Counted from the stretch's first letter, positions 12,227 through 27,794 are shown. The stretch: 64,000 nucleotides of DNA from Liolophura sinensis (GCF_032854445.1 NC_088300.1:50649682-50713681), one strand, 5' to 3'. Numbers and translations: made by a program. Notes: generated by a model not told the origin, from the letters alone.

Positions 12227-15090
12227 GTTTGCCATGCAGATGCTTGATGTGGTGCAGTGTTTTGTTTTTTCACGCCTCAGTCCTTTTTCTATGGTCCAAA
12301 AATATAGCTGCCGTCAGATGATAATAGTATATTCATTTTCACCTGGGGTCGTCAGATTTTCAAGAAAAGTTCGCTTGGCCTTTTATACTTTTTTTTTAAA
12401 TTGTTCGGAACACAAGCTCATCATTATCCCGCGTTCACTATTATTTGAACTGAATCATATGTCAAAGTTGCTACAATCTGGTAGGAAAGTTCAAGTATGA
12501 GCAATGGCGTTTGTTGTTTTTAATTTTTTCGTCTACCTAACTCTATAGCTAGCTATATGCTAATCAAAACACACGTGCCAAATGAGGTCAACATTCAGAT
12601 ATTTACTAGAAACACTGCGCTCACAAAAAATAAATTAAATTTGCGTTAGTAAACAACTTAATTAGAACCATAAAGTTATTACACGGCTAATTACGTGAAA
12701 CACCTGCTCGAGCAACGTGTCAACGCTTTTTCGCAGAAAGTGAAAAAAAAAAATGAGTAAATTTTCAACATCTCCTCAAGGTTTTCTTTACCTATATAAA
12801 TATGTAACTGTCAAAACTGTCAACCGGGGGGGGGGGGGGGCGCTATGTTATTATATATACGTTGATTTATATGTGATTTTTAAAACTTTAACATTTAACA
12901 AAACCTGAATGAATAAGAAAGTTTTACGACTTCATGGCAGCTGACGTAATTTGCATATTGTTGTATGACAACTCAATTACATCCTAATTTTCTTTGAAGT
13001 GAATGCATGTAGTATTTTGCATAGAAAGGACATTCTCCCGAGGCCAGTATGAGCCGTATGAGGCATTCATGTTAGATGTGTGTCAATATAAATGTATATG
13101 CTCATGATTCCCTTAATTAAAATTCGTGATAATTTTGTCTTAAATATTGAAGCATTCGATAAAGTAAAACATGTAAAACAATGCTATATACTTGCCTCAT
13201 ATATATCAAAACAAATGTCTGATTATCACATTACATGCGTAAATTATGTAATAATGAATAAAACATCGATCTATATCCTAAGTGTCATTGTGTCAAAACC
13301 ATGTTCATGTCCAGTTTATCAGTGAGATTATAGCCATGCACAAATTGCCATGTAAAGGTGGCAGTCTGTTAATATGTAATTCCCGGTAGTTTGAAGTGTG
13401 CATACCGGCTAATATCCAGTGGACAATTCATTAGACTAAGACATCTGTGTCAAAATAGAGTCAATAAATCTCCCACGCCTGTAAACATATCCGAGTCGCT
13501 AACAGTCGTTACAGGGTAATGCCTCCGACTACACAGTGGCCTGTTGGGCTCGCTAGGAAGGGTGTCATATCTCTGGGCTACTGCAGTTTTTTTTTCTTGT
13601 ACCCAACAGGGGTAAAAAAAGAACTGAAAGGTTGTTAGAGAGGGGTGGTTATTTGGCTAAAGGACGTTATTTGTATACCTGTTATTACCCCAACCAGTAA
13701 ACCATACGAGCTGCGATGTACCGCTTTCTGTAATTATACACATTCCCGAACATCCAGGTAGAAAATTTATACCTTACGTTCCCTGAATACTCCAAAGCGA
13801 TCTCTCTCCTTGATAAATCCCATTCTCCGTATGTTTCACAAGCCCACCCGTTACTTAGCCCATTTGTGATATAATAGCCAACATTGAAATTTTATCATTC
13901 TTCCTAAAAAGTATTTGCACTTCGTCTAAAATAATTATTGTGTGGTTAATCAAGATGTCCTATAAATTATTAACAAATTACCAACAAATTGTTGACTCTA
14001 GGTGCCCATTATCCATTAACAAAACAGGAGTGTAATCACTGATTTTTATTGATTATCGACCAACCTCAGTTAGCACTTATTTCCATGTTGGTTTAATATT
14101 CAAATCGAGTTGATAAGTGAAATTTAAAAAAAAAGGACAGTATGATATTTTTGGGGATTTATAAAAAAAATGCAGCTATCAGTGAGATTACGTACATGTA
14201 GGTGTTTACAATTATAGCGTACTTACAGGAAGTGAATGCAGATCCCCATATTTTATTATAAACTCACTTTTTGTCGTAAAACGACAATTAGGACTTGTTA
14301 AAACGTCACTCAGGGGTCAGTGGTTTGATTTATATGCGCATTTGTGTATATAATTGGGAGTAAAGTATGATCAACGAAGTGATTATTACTGTATGAGAAG
14401 TTCCTGTCAACTCTAAGGCGTCCTGAGATACTGTGGCTCCAAAATGCCTTCTCTTTATGGCCCTTTGTGAACGGCCAGTTTCCTCTGAAAGTCATTTGGG
14501 CAAAGTGTGGGATATCTGAAATTAAAATCGGAAGAAAAGGGACATAAATTGGGGGTTAGGACTGAAACTCTGTGTTTGCGGGATCTTCTCACTGCAAACG
14601 GGTGTATCGTTCATGATAGGAAATCCCGGCTGGCCTGTGTTTGGTGAAAACTGAAAAGACCATCAGTGGCGCCTACCATCAGTGTCCTCGGCCCTTTACA
14701 TTTTTGTGTTTTGACAGATTTTGATTGATGTGATTTGCGACAAATTTCGCACCGCAGTGTCACACATTCACGGAGAGAGTCTCCCGTGGTTTTTGCATTG
14801 TGAGCGAGCATCCAGGTAGAACGGTTGATTTTATGCTAGATCATCAGCTAACTCGCGGTGTACGTCCGCCTGTCCATATACGTTCATCACCTGGCTTCGG
14901 TCGAATCGCCGGGTTTCTTCTCCCCAATACATTAAGAAAGATCCTTTTCAAAAGATGACCATCTAAAATGGCTGCTCCGTTTCGGTAGGCTCTGGCGGAT
15001 GTGTGTTACTTGCCTCAGTTTTTCTCTGGGCAATAAAGCGATTCGCCGCATCCACCACAGTAGGCTTGGCTGCTTTATTGAACGGGATAT
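12227..15090. other. Non-coding intergenic DNA upstream of Msx gene A
   Basis: AT-rich, no credible gene. A poly-G run of about 15 lies at 12826-12840. The last part (14870-15090) becomes less AT-rich toward the promoter. Small open frames at 12183-12500, 14310-14495 and 14611-14811 have no recognisable domain or splice context. Confidence 0.55.
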
Positions 15091-15100
15091 GTCAATGACA

Positions 15101-15200
15101 GGGTGGGCGGAGCCTCACTAGCAATGTTGGCCAATCGGCGTCAAGCTGCCGTGCGATCGGTATGTCATAAAGGCCCCGTCTAGGTTGGAGGTCAGTTGAG
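15101..15200 (+). promoter_or_regulatory. Probable core promoter of Msx gene A
   Basis: In order: a GC-box-like GGGTGGGCGGAGCC (15101-15114), a CCAAT box in GGCCAATCGG (about 15129), a TATA-like CATAAAGG (15166-15173) and an initiator-like TCAGTT (15192-15197). The TATA-like element lies about 28 bases upstream of the initiator A, the usual spacing. The implied 5' UTR is about 227 nt. Motifs are seen; promoter activity is inferred. Confidence 0.5.
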
Positions 15201-15202
15201 AA

Positions 15203-15285
15203 ATGAACAATTCGGAAGAAGGCACGCGGAAAGTTGATAGGTGATTAGGCTTGAATGTTCTCTTATGAGACTGTGTAGAGTTTAG
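15203..15285 (+). promoter_or_regulatory. Three upstream ORFs in the Msx gene A leader
   Basis: Three short ATG-initiated frames lie between the predicted start site and the main ATG: 15203-15244 (13 codons, stop TGA), 15255-15278 (7 codons, stop TAG) and 15265-15285 (6 codons, stop TAG, overlapping the second in another frame). If transcription starts near 15194 they would be in the leader and could lower translation. The effect is inferred. Confidence 0.4.
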
Positions 15286-15420
15286 CAGTTGTGATCACAG
15301 GCTGTAGTCAGTGTAATTACAAGACGCACTTCCCCAGTCTACAGGCAATCACAGGGATTTGTTAGTCAAACTGTTTCAGCACCGAATATACTTGTCGGCG
15401 TATTAAAGTTGTGCTGGGAA

Positions 15421-17317
<1,897 letters not shown>

Positions 17318-17660
17318 CAGTGACTTTCTTACAATCACAGATGCCAAAGTGGACAATTATAATTTATCTCAGATAAAAACAACTTACATTCGATGATGCC
17401 AGGGGACTGTTTACATTATAGCGTCGACACTGTCAAACCACAAAAATGTCAAATTGGCTGTTAGTCTATGAGCTTTCGTTATTATTTTGTTTTTATTTAC
17501 ATCTCATGAACTTGGATCCAGATGAACTGTGGCAGTGTGACTCTTTTACAGAATGAACTCTCCCCAGTGTAGGGACGTGCTACAATGACTGAACTATGCC
17601 CTACTACCGGCTCGTCAGTGCTATTATTGTCAGAAATGTACATACCGTGTATATAGTATA

Positions 17661-17714
<54 letters not shown>

Positions 17715-18077
17715 AGGCGAAAGAAGTGTATATAATATTATATAAAACCTGCAACTGTCTCATGTTTAGGGCGGATGATCCCGTGTTACGTCGTCTCACA
17801 TCACCAGAGTTGATTATTTAATATAACCATGTCTTCCCACAATCAAAATTGTCGTAAGTCTTTTTTACTTTTATTTAATGTTGATCTCTATAATTTGAGA
17901 CTTGGTAAGTTAAGAAATTTTGAGTCATACTGGATGCCATGTTAGCAACTGGTTATGGTGCAGTCAATGTTAATTGGTTGATTTATTGATTAAGCGATAC
18001 ATTAGTTGGTTGTTTGAAGTATAGTGTTAATCAACAGTTGATGTGTGGTCGTCCGGTAACAGTCTAACAATCCTCCA
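17318..18077 (+). other. 3' flank / 3' UTR of Msx gene A
   Basis: Probable 3' UTR and downstream flank. No canonical AATAAA occurs before 18533; a variant AATATA is present near 17820, so the poly(A) site is uncertain. A compound microsatellite lies inside (separate entry). No further coding exon is seen. Confidence 0.5.
17660..17714. repeat. (TA)n(TG)n microsatellite
   Basis: About 18 TA units run into about 8 TG units, 340 bases after the Msx gene A stop codon, so it may lie in the 3' UTR. Confidence 0.95.
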
Positions 18078-18152
18078 GTGGCTCATGGTTTCAATATGCT
18101 CTCGCCACTTTATGGCTGTAATACTGTTGAAGTGGCGTTAATTCATTCATTC
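18078..18152 (+). mobile_element. SINE 3'-tail fragment
   Basis: It contains GGCTGTAATACTGTTGAAG followed by TGGCGTTAATTCATTCATTC. This matches the widespread molluscan SINE tail pattern (ATATTGCTGAA, GCGTTAA, ATTCATTC) and resembles the fragment at 38799. Head not recognised. Confidence 0.45.
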
Positions 18153-20289
18153 TTTACTGTGAATACAATAAGTATAACACATATTATTACATATAATGTT
18201 CAGCTCTCAAATGACTGGAACTAATATTCGCCGATTTTACGGTAATTTCTTTCTTAGGATTTCCACGAAGGGAATCCTTTCTGTTACTGGAGTAGCATTA
18301 ACTATAGAAACAATCAAGGACATTCAATGTATGGCAAGTTTTAACGACATACATTCTTCCGTGAGGCCGGTGGGTTTGGCCAGCAGTTTCACTTGTTTGG
18401 ATTTGAGAACACCTGGAACAAATACACGATAATTGTCTTCATTGTTCATCTGAAAGTGATCCAAATATGCTCCAAGGATTTTACAGAATTCTAAATCTGT
18501 CTAGTTGTACGGACTTTAAAAAATACGGACTTAATAAACATATAAATGACACACGCCATGTCAATCAAGCCATATAAATCTAATTTAATAATTGAGTTCA
18601 TTGGCTACAAAAAAGTGGTTGATATTGTTTTATGCGATGGCGTTTACAATCAGGTTTCTCATTGAGTGCGTTGGCTGATTTAGAGTGCTGATAGTTATCA
18701 ATCCGTAAACATTGTGCTTTTATAAATAATACAAAACCCGATAAGTAGTCGTTCTCGTGCGTAAAAAGCCCGTTTTCAGGGGCAGCCAATAACAGACAGT
18801 ACCTGTCATTCCAGAAATAGGCCTGAACCATGTTTGTCAACCTTCGAATGGAATCGACAGAACAAGATATGAGAGATATTAGGCGGTTTTTTCTTCTATT
18901 TTGCCTTTTGGATAATAACATTTTTTTCTGATCATCCATCGCTGTGCATTGGCTCATCAATAGGATAACAGATCTGATGAATTTTGATTAAGGCTTTGTT
19001 TCCGCCTTTTTTATTTCATGTCTCTCGCATATGTTTGCCACTGTGCCAATTTTCGCTCGCGTGCAAGCGCGCGCCTCTGATAATTAAGGTTGTTCAGACA
19101 GATGCACCCCTGTCTATCTCATTTGATCTTTTAATTGTGTCGTATTAAGCCAGCGCTCTATCAGTAAAGACACTCTCACACCTCCCGGCAATTCCACCTT
19201 CCACTCATATTGAACAGCATTGTCGAATTGCTTTATAATTGAACTAAAATCGATATAAATAATAGATGATTCGGAGCCTTGCACGTGTCGCTTTCCCGAC
19301 ACCCACTCTCTGGCCCCTTTTTGTGCCCACGCCACTTCGCTTTCCTCCTCCCCTCTCCCCCTTCTTCCTCTAGGATACAATCAGGACCCCCGCGTTTCCC
19401 CAACCCTGCTAAATCGGGTGTCTTTCTTTGCGGGTTTTAATGAGCTCGTTGATAAACTATAGTCTCTGTTACATATATTGTTAAATATGTTGCGAGAACA
19501 CATGTTGGAGTTATCACCAATTATAGGTGTTAACAAGCTGGTCATTTAATCAATTACTTAGTATGATTAAGCAATTAATCAACAGCTGTTGATGTATCGA
19601 ATTTTTAGGTCAAATTTTCAAACAAAAGAACCGCATGTGCTTAACTCAAATAAAAATGCAAAACAAATGTAATTTCTTGAAATAAGCTTCCGTCCTTTGT
19701 CCTGTCCATTTCCATAACGTGTGAGAGTATGAAGCATTGGTTTAAAGTGGCCAGCTTTGTTTTTATGTTCATTCAAAGATCGAGCATCTCCTTATCCACA
19801 AATATAACATCTATATATAATATGACACATATGCACATAAGTTACTCCTTTAATTATTTATTTTCCAGCTTGAGTTTAGGTATTGAGACCTGTATCTCAA
19901 AGCAATTTCAGGCTTCAGTCAAACACTGCAATTTTTAAGTATATTTATGAAATAAAATAAATTAGAGAAAGTCTGATTCTAGGCTGAGGTTATACATTTT
20001 CGGAGAGGTTTAAGCATCTGGCTTAATATATTTGGTTTTGTAAAGACGATTAAAGTATTAGAATTTAGGAAGACTTCATGGCTTTGAGAAAAAGTTCCTG
20101 GGGGCATGACTTGAATGAATTTAGTTCAACAGTGTATCAAACTCGAAGACAGAAAAAAGAACTATTTAAGCTGAAATGCATGTTTCTGGAAACACAGACA
20201 TACAGAATATAAATATAAATTGAGTGAAACCAATATTGCCTTGCATTTCCCATGGATAAAGATTTCTGGCCTAGAAGACTAAACGTGAC
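18153..20289. other. Non-coding intergenic DNA
   Basis: No supported gene. AATAAA at 18533-18538 is a possible distal poly(A) signal for Msx gene A. A 120-codon minus-strand open frame (18598-18960) has no recognisable domain. The segment 19020-19420 is less AT-rich with pyrimidine runs (CCTCCTCCCCTCTCCCCC at about 19343). Confidence 0.5.
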
Positions 20290-20360
20290 CCGAATGTAAT
20301 GGTATATATATTATATATCAGACATATACGACGTTAAACTCCAAGCACTCACTCACTGTT
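20290..20360 (+). mobile_element. SINE 3'-tail fragment (CACTCACTC type)
   Basis: It contains ATACGACGTTAAACTCCAAG then CACTCACTCACTG, a typical end of tRNA-derived SINEs in gastropod and bivalve genomes. A short TA-rich run precedes it. Confidence 0.45.
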
Positions 20361-23300
20361 AGACATCATTATTAAAATTTCAATTTAACTTGAATCGAGC
20401 CTTTCTCAAACCCGAAAAGAGGGGCCATTGGTAAATACCAATCCTTTTACTGACATCGCAAAAAAACATGTAAAATTACAAAAAATGAAAATTACAACCA
20501 TACTGATTTTGCGATGGGTCGCATTGATGCTACATTTACCCGTCATATATGTCTATGCTTTAGAAATGGTGTTAGCCCTTCTACGACCATATAGCGGTTT
20601 TAGTTATAAGAAAAAAAATAGAAACAGTGTTTTCGAGCGTCGTGAACATAAATGTTTGCAGTGTTTGTAGAGCGTTACCATGATAACAGAGATGTAATTA
20701 ATGACGCCGCTAGGGTGATGATTAATCTGTGATTAAGAGTTGTGTGGAGTTTGTCCTTGGCGATAGCTTTTGAGATGACATGAAGATAACAATAGTAAAT
20801 GCTATATGACGACGAGAATTTGTAATGTAATTACATCTTACAAATAATCCAGCGAATATTATTAATATCATAAGGCCAAACGTAATCAGTTAAAACAATG
20901 GTGATATTCATAGACTGAATTTGTAGTGATAATTTTAACGGTAATGCTATTAAAAATGTTTTTAATTGGACAAAAAGATAGGAATGATTTTTTTTAGTAA
21001 ACTTACCATTATTTAAAACGAACAAAGATATCATGAATGAAAAGTCGTAATGATAAGGCTGATGGTTACAATGCTAAGGATGGTAATAATGATTTTTACG
21101 TTGATAGCAAGGAAGGTGACATCGTATTCTTGCACCTATATACATTGGGGTAAAAGCTGACTGCGTTACTGTTCATGACGAATGGTTATGTCAGTGACGA
21201 GTTTAGTAATGGTAATGGTGTTGGCAATGAGGACAGTGATGTTTTAGTAATGAGAACAAATTGTTCAAGACAGGTGAAAACCGCAAGTGTCGCCTGTAAG
21301 GCCTCCCTAACACGACACACGAGACTGACAACCATCATCCGTGTGTAAGACCAGGCCGCCTTACGGCGATCAAAATTCAGATGATGATTTGATGGGCACG
21401 ATTTCTCAAGGGAGGTAATTTTACGGACGATTGCGTGGCGAATGGACGCCCATGGACGCCGCGGAAGAATTAATGCCGCGTCACGCGCTTGACAGGGAGC
21501 TGATGCCTTCACATAACTCAGCCAAATTGCACATCAAATAGATAGTCTCCAGGCGAATGTTACACTGGACAATGTCCAACTGGATCACAGGTGACCAGTA
21601 CATTTACTAGACACATTATGCATAACTTCGTCCAGGGAAACCATTAAAACTAGCTGTGGTGGGATGGCAAAAAGCAGCTTGAAAGTCTCAAACATGGCGT
21701 AAATTACTGTTAATGAATGTTCTGGAACATTCGTTCCACACCAAAAAAATACACTGTTTAAATACACTCTTTCCAACAAGAAAAACGCATATGCCGCGCC
21801 AAAATAAAACTCTTCCATTACTTTTCATACATGACGTTCTAGTTCAACAATTGGCATCAATGTGCTGCAAGATGCTGACTGACATGGGATAATGCCTTTC
21901 TGCCTGTAGCTAGCTGGAAAGGTCACGGAAAAAGAACTGTTTGCAATATCCACGTGGAATTCTGACGAAAGGTGAGGAGTGAGCACCCAGTATAAGATGA
22001 AACATTGTAAGCAGAAATCTGAAGGCAATCTGAGTTTTGGTGATGCACGTCATTTCACCAGAGCACCATTTGTTACCCTTGTGGTAGATATCCAACACAA
22101 TTCAGCGAAAATCGGCCCCGAAGTGACAGACCTCGGGTTACCTCTATCGGCCAGCATCCGGGTAATTCACTTGCGGAGCCGTGCCGTCGGAGCAACTGAA
22201 GCTATAGCTAGAGTACCTGGAGTGAAAAATGTCGGAACGGCCGATTCGTAATTGCTTGCGACTCACAGCCATACCAGCATATAATGTGGCCTAGTGCTGA
22301 AACAGCAACGTCGACGCAAACAGATTCAACAGTTCGTCTGGCAAAGTATACGCAGCTGAAACCTGGGTACGGGTTTGGTTTGATGACGAATCACGACTTT
22401 TGCTTCAACGCCACTGTGGGAGCAGTCGGTTCTATATACGGAGGTCAGAATGAATGTTTTGCCCAAATTTGTGTCGTACAAGCCAGCTGATGTGCTGAAG
22501 GTAGTGTCGTGGTGAGGCGACAGAGATCATAAGCTGTGGACACTTGGTTTGCATTTATTAAGTTGGCTTCTAATGGTAACTTATTAAGCACTCTATCCTA
22601 CCTTGAACAAAGCAGATTAAATATGTGAAAATTCAGCTCTCTGTGTTTCTTTCATAATGAGTAAAGTAATCTCCTTTTACAATCCCTGTCCAACTGTCAA
22701 ATAACGATTTAAGCTCCATGTTGTCACCACTTAAAAATACCAACCTGTGTTAAAAGAAAACGTAAACGTCATTTTTTAAGCGTGCAATACATGGAACTAT
22801 TACTTTCAAAGAAGAGGAAAAAAACAAAAATAAAAGGGAAAAAATTCGTCAGACACACAGGTGAATAAGAGTTTCTGAAATATAAAAAGGAAATGACCTC
22901 GTTTTACACTGGTGACTTTTGGATAACTATGATTGCGTGATTACCCGTAACGTACGGCGTATTTGTTGAGGTAAATACATTAGTGGCCTTGTCTGGATAC
23001 GTTACCGGAAGTACTATATATACTATGAGTTATGTTTAGACCAAATGTTACTAAAGTTGTACATATTTTTACTACGCTTCTTTATTTTTTATTTACATTT
23101 TTTGCAGTCAATTGTGACTCGAAAAGTTGACAAGACGATGTATAAAGACGATGCACAAGAATGTTTTTAACTGGTCATGCGCTGTATTAACTTTGTTTCG
23201 GTTTCGGGAGGTAAAATTAACTAAATAGGCTGTTTCGTTATATGGCCATGAAACGAAAATGGAGGATTAAAGTTGTAGTAGACAGAAGATGGAGAAGAAC

Positions 23301-25039
23301 CCCGGGGACAGTGAAATTTCCAGGGTGGTAAAGACGCTTGGACGCTTAGGTTGTGTGTATAGGTACAGATAAACTTCAACTATATCAGTTTCTAGTCACC
23401 TGACGGCGTGTAAACGAAAATTATTGAAATGTCACGTAATTCGGGCAGGAGGGCATTCAGTACCTTTATAATTAAAGTGCAGGGACTGACAAAGATGAAT
23501 ATGTATTCAGGCCATAAGGTCGATCAAATAAATTACCAGGATCATGCAATTTACACAGTTATTAAAGAAAAATACATTTTAATAATTTGCATATATTTCA
23601 TTCCTGCTGTATTGTGACAGGTTATGCGGGGAAAATTCATTTACAAAAAGGGATGAATTGGAATCTTGGTGTATTACGTTGTGTCAGTTAACAGAATACC
23701 GCATATAATAAATAGCGAATGAATCATAAACCTTTTGTGGGTTTCCATTGTTATCTTCCAGGAGAAGCATAAATGTGTCAGTCCAGCTTTGGGTTGTAAT
23801 ATATGCTATTTTATTTCTAGCCGCCACCAGCAAGTCTATACGTTGCTGTTGTTGTTTAGGATTGATCATGGGTTTGGAAATGTGCATGCGTCGCTTCTTA
23901 CGACCGAACATTCACGATTTTTCTTATTGTTTTTCAGTATTGACAGATTGGTAATATATAAATAACATGTTCTTTAATAGTCATGATCTTCTTAACCGTG
24001 GTAAGAAAGAAGTGTGATTAAAACAATGTGATAAAAAATAACACCTGCGCATGTGTGTGACTATCCGAGTGCTGCCGAATCTTGTCGAAATGCGCGTAAG
24101 GTGACCGAGTGTAGCATATAACATACCGGAAATGTACGAGTAATAGAGGCGATTATCTCGCCTAATTGACTGCATTAAAATTGCCCATATATACAACGGG
24201 TCGTTTCGTTTTCTACAGGTTCTTGTTTGTATACCCATCACGCTATGCTTAATATAATGAGTGACGCTAATTCACCTGTGGAAACAAATACAAAAGATGT
24301 CATCGTCGGAAACTTATATGTGTAGGTAACAATGCAATTACTTGATGGCAGGATCACAAAGTTGTTCTTTGGCGTCTTGAATTATTGTATCCACAAGTGC
24401 TGCATGTTTAAGGCCTAAACCCATATCGTATATACATGAGGACGGATATAAATATCACAAACATGAAATTCTAACCCAATTATATACAAGGGAATTAGAA
24501 CATTTTTGCTCGCCCTCAATCCAAGACAGTAGTCAGGTTTTAATTTTACCACTTTTCTCCAGACGACTAAGCTTCAGGAATGTAGCATTCTGAAAAGCCA
24601 AGGAATCCAGGGAGTATATGGTGTGACATGGTCTCTTAAACTCAGCAAAGTATGGTGTAGTGAGTGCCATGTGCCGGCTGTGTTCGAGCGAAAATGCCAG
24701 CGTATGTACCTATATGTCAACACCAAGCTTACTCAGGCGTGGAATTGGTGTAATTTATAATTTCACGGCAAATTGAGCTCCGCTGAACAGCTTTCGAGCT
24801 CTGTGAAACACTTAACAACCACCAAGATGTTTTTAAAATACTAGAAATATTACTGCTATTATAAACTTAATATGTTATAACAAAAGACTCGTAAGTCACC
24901 GTAACATCAAAGGCGAGGGCAAGCACTCACACGTGTACCAACACGTTTACACCACTGCCTTTATCATTGTCGAATAGAGTGTTTACCTGTTAGTGTTGTT
25001 AACGTGTACAAAATCTATTAAGAAAATGAATACGGTCAA
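20361..25039. other. Non-coding intergenic DNA
   Basis: 4.7 kb without a supported gene. Open frames of 60-108 codons occur (for example 21186-21512 minus, 21979-22251 plus, 23684-23965 both strands) but none shows a family signature or splice context. 21410-21500 is a GC-richer block (GGACGCCCATGGACGCCGCG) of unknown role. Confidence 0.55.
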
Positions 25040-25615
25040 TTCAAAGTCATGTAGTGTCATCAGTTGATGTTTCAAAATGTGGTTATTCGGAAGAAGTAAA
25101 CAGCAAATACATATGCAGTGCAGTTTAAACTATGCAGTTTAAGGTTCAACACACAACACTGAACGTTGCCATAAAAATAGTTTCATCAAGCAGCTGAATT
25201 AATCAAACAAAAGCGTGACAAATACACAGACATTGTCATCAATTAATTGAAGTTTCAAACTGAAGCACTGAGTTATTCAGAAAATGGACGACAAATACAA
25301 AGATAGTGACATCAGGTGATATTTCAAGCCGGACTGTACTGATTTATTCAGAGGAGGTAAACATAAAATACAAAACAGTATTAACACCCGAAGTTTCAAA
25401 ATGAAACTCTGAATTAATCATCAAAAGCAAAAAAAAAAAAATTACAAAAACAAATCACACAACCCCCCTCCCCCGATAAATGCGAACACAATAGTGTCAT
25501 CATGCAGTTGAAGTTTCAAAGTGTAAAATTATCAGTTATTCAGAAAAAAGATAGGCAAATACATTACCAGTACCATCGAAGAATTTTCAAACAGAAACTT
25601 TGGGATATTAAGATG
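25040..25615. repeat. Degenerate ~70-80 bp tandem repeat
   Basis: Seven or so eroded copies of a unit with the recurring words GTCATCA, TTGAAGTTTCAAA, GAGTTATTCAGAAAA and CAAATACA. Copies are spaced about 70-80 bases apart (for example TTTCAA-type words near 25250, 25323 and 25390). A poly-A run and a CCCCCCTCCCCC tract interrupt it. Confidence 0.65.
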
Positions 25616-27534
25616 CTATTCTTAATAAATAAAATTTGAATTATTCTTTCAACACCATAAGGCCTTTAGGGACTTTGTATCGTCATTAAGTGTACAATAG
25701 TGTGAACGCATGAGATCTTGCCAACTTTTCCCAAGACTTCATGGCGACCAAGAGCTTCCTTTCATGCAGCATGCTCCATAACATGTATGTTACACAACAA
25801 TGCCTAGACTTACATAAATGCGTGACGTTAGATTAAATATAACAACAGGTTTTATAATATATACCAGAAACTATTTCCAGCCTAAAAGTGTGCAGTGTTT
25901 ATATGAAACTGAATTTGTAGCACGCTTTTATCTCTAGCCGTGATGCCTGTTTACATGTATCTACATATTAACTGCAATGGCCATTAATTTCGTTGTGATC
26001 ATTTTTAATGAATTGAATGAAGCGCTTTGTTCATGCAGATAATTTCAATAGCTGAATGATTCATTAATGAATACTTTCCAAATAGACCTATACAGTTTGT
26101 TCGAATCGTTCACAGAGTTATTTGATCAATGTCATCAATCAAATGACGGCAACCCGTATAACAGGTGTTGAGAAACCAACGCAATGCGTCAGGTATACCT
26201 GACAAACTATCGGACTTAAGGCCACATCCGCATTTAAAGCTATACCTCGCCTGGTCTTCAAAACAAGTAATTTTATAGTTACAGACTGAAAGTTTGATTC
26301 AGAAGAACTTTACTGATATGGTAATATTTGGTCGATACACAGGCCTGCTATATAAACCAGGTTCAAACTGTCACTATGGCTACTATGCTATACGGTTTGT
26401 CGGTTTATAAAAGCTGTATAGCTATATAGTGTGACTTAGTACAGCTAAGAGGGTCCAGTGTATAAAAGGGTCGCGGTATAGGCACGGTAACAAACATGTC
26501 GGTCATGTAAGCAGCGTGTGAACGAATTGTTCTTTTCTTCGTTGTCGTCTATGCATTCACTACAAACAAAGCCCATTCAGTCAGCTGGTAAAATTTGGTA
26601 AAACAACACCGGGCATCTAATTTGTTCCGATAGCTCTATTACCTCTATTTTAAGCCAGTAACAAATAGAATAATTGTACAGAAAACCGTGTGTTAACACG
26701 CTATCCAAGACAATTCCGTGGATTAGGTAGCCTTTTGCATTATTTCATTACAAACACTAACATCCCTGAATAGCGTGTCACAGCCCTGCCATATGGTTTG
26801 AGTTTCTTATGTACCGGGAAACCAACGAACCGTAAACGAGATTGTATAATGTCGTAATAGATCGCCCCCGATAGCTAACTGAAATGTTATGCTTAAGACA
26901 TATCTATATTGTGTGTCAAATCATACTGGTCCTACCTATAGAGAATGATTTTTAGTCATTATAAACTGAGTGGAAACACAAAGGACGGTGTGATACGAGT
27001 CAAACTGAGCAAGCGACCTCTGAACTCGTGAACGACACGAACTCTGATGCCATTGAGCATGCCATAAAACGTTTGCGAAGAAGTTATTGCGAACGACACA
27101 ATTCCCTTTATTCATCTGATTACACTTAGTGCAATTCATTGTAAGCGCTTGACACGTTATCGTAATGATGCACGACAACTTGAAATGTCACAATGACGCT
27201 TAGCGCAGTGATAAAAATAAATTTTACTGTTGCTGTGTATATTATTGTTAGTAAACAAATATAAGACAAAATCAATGTAAGCGGTGTGGTATTGAAACGG
27301 GAACCAGCTTGTAAGGTAAATTCTTGGAACAACGTATCTATGAGGTGAACGAATGATAGTATGTCCTTGAGATGTACACTGAATCCGTTGCCTTGCGTGG
27401 GTTCTCAAATAGCCAAAGACTTATTAATAAAAGTTTATGGTTATCTGTAGCTTCATAATAGTTTATACTAAAGTTATTAGAGTTTAAACTTTTTTTGTAT
27501 ATAGCACAGAATCTAAATGCTGAAAATCAGCTGA
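25616..27534. other. Non-coding intergenic DNA
   Basis: No supported gene. Three overlapping minus-strand open frames of 68-83 codons at 26936-27408 have no recognisable domain. Confidence 0.5.
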
Positions 27535-27600
27535 CTACCCCGGGATTCGAACCAGCGACATCAGAATCGTGAACCTAATGGATAGTACTACGGATCAATT
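27535..27600 (-). mobile_element. tRNA-like B-box region (SINE head or tRNA pseudogene)
   Basis: On the minus strand the sequence contains CGCTGGTTCGAATCCCGGGG, a strong RNA polymerase III B-box / T-arm. The matching D-arm/A-box is not convincing, so a working tRNA is not claimed. Confidence 0.45.
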
Positions 27601-27794
27601 AGCACTACGGATATCTAGCCTACTCGACCAACATGCTTCCCACAGAAAGCAGATATTTGCTGACTGGTATAGACTTTTCGGCGAGTGTGAATTTTACCCG
27701 TCTGATGATCGGAAACGATCGACCAATCTACTAAACGCGTGTATCTGGTTTTAGTGAAGACTTTCACTTAACTCATGCAGTAAAGAATTTTATA

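Noticed and set aside
14870-14930. SINE-like words (GGTCGAATCGCCGGGTTTC) near the Msx gene A promoter
   Set aside because: Only one short word resembles a B box; no tail or core found.
15409-15420. In-frame TTG start extending gene A by four codons
   Set aside because: The ATG at 15421 is the first in-frame ATG, has good Kozak context and is the normal eukaryotic choice.
18598-18960. 120-codon minus-strand gene
   Set aside because: No domain, start context or splice support; expected length for chance in a 64-kb window.
27535-27600. Functional tRNA gene on the minus strand
   Set aside because: Good T-arm/B-box but no convincing D-arm or acceptor pairing.
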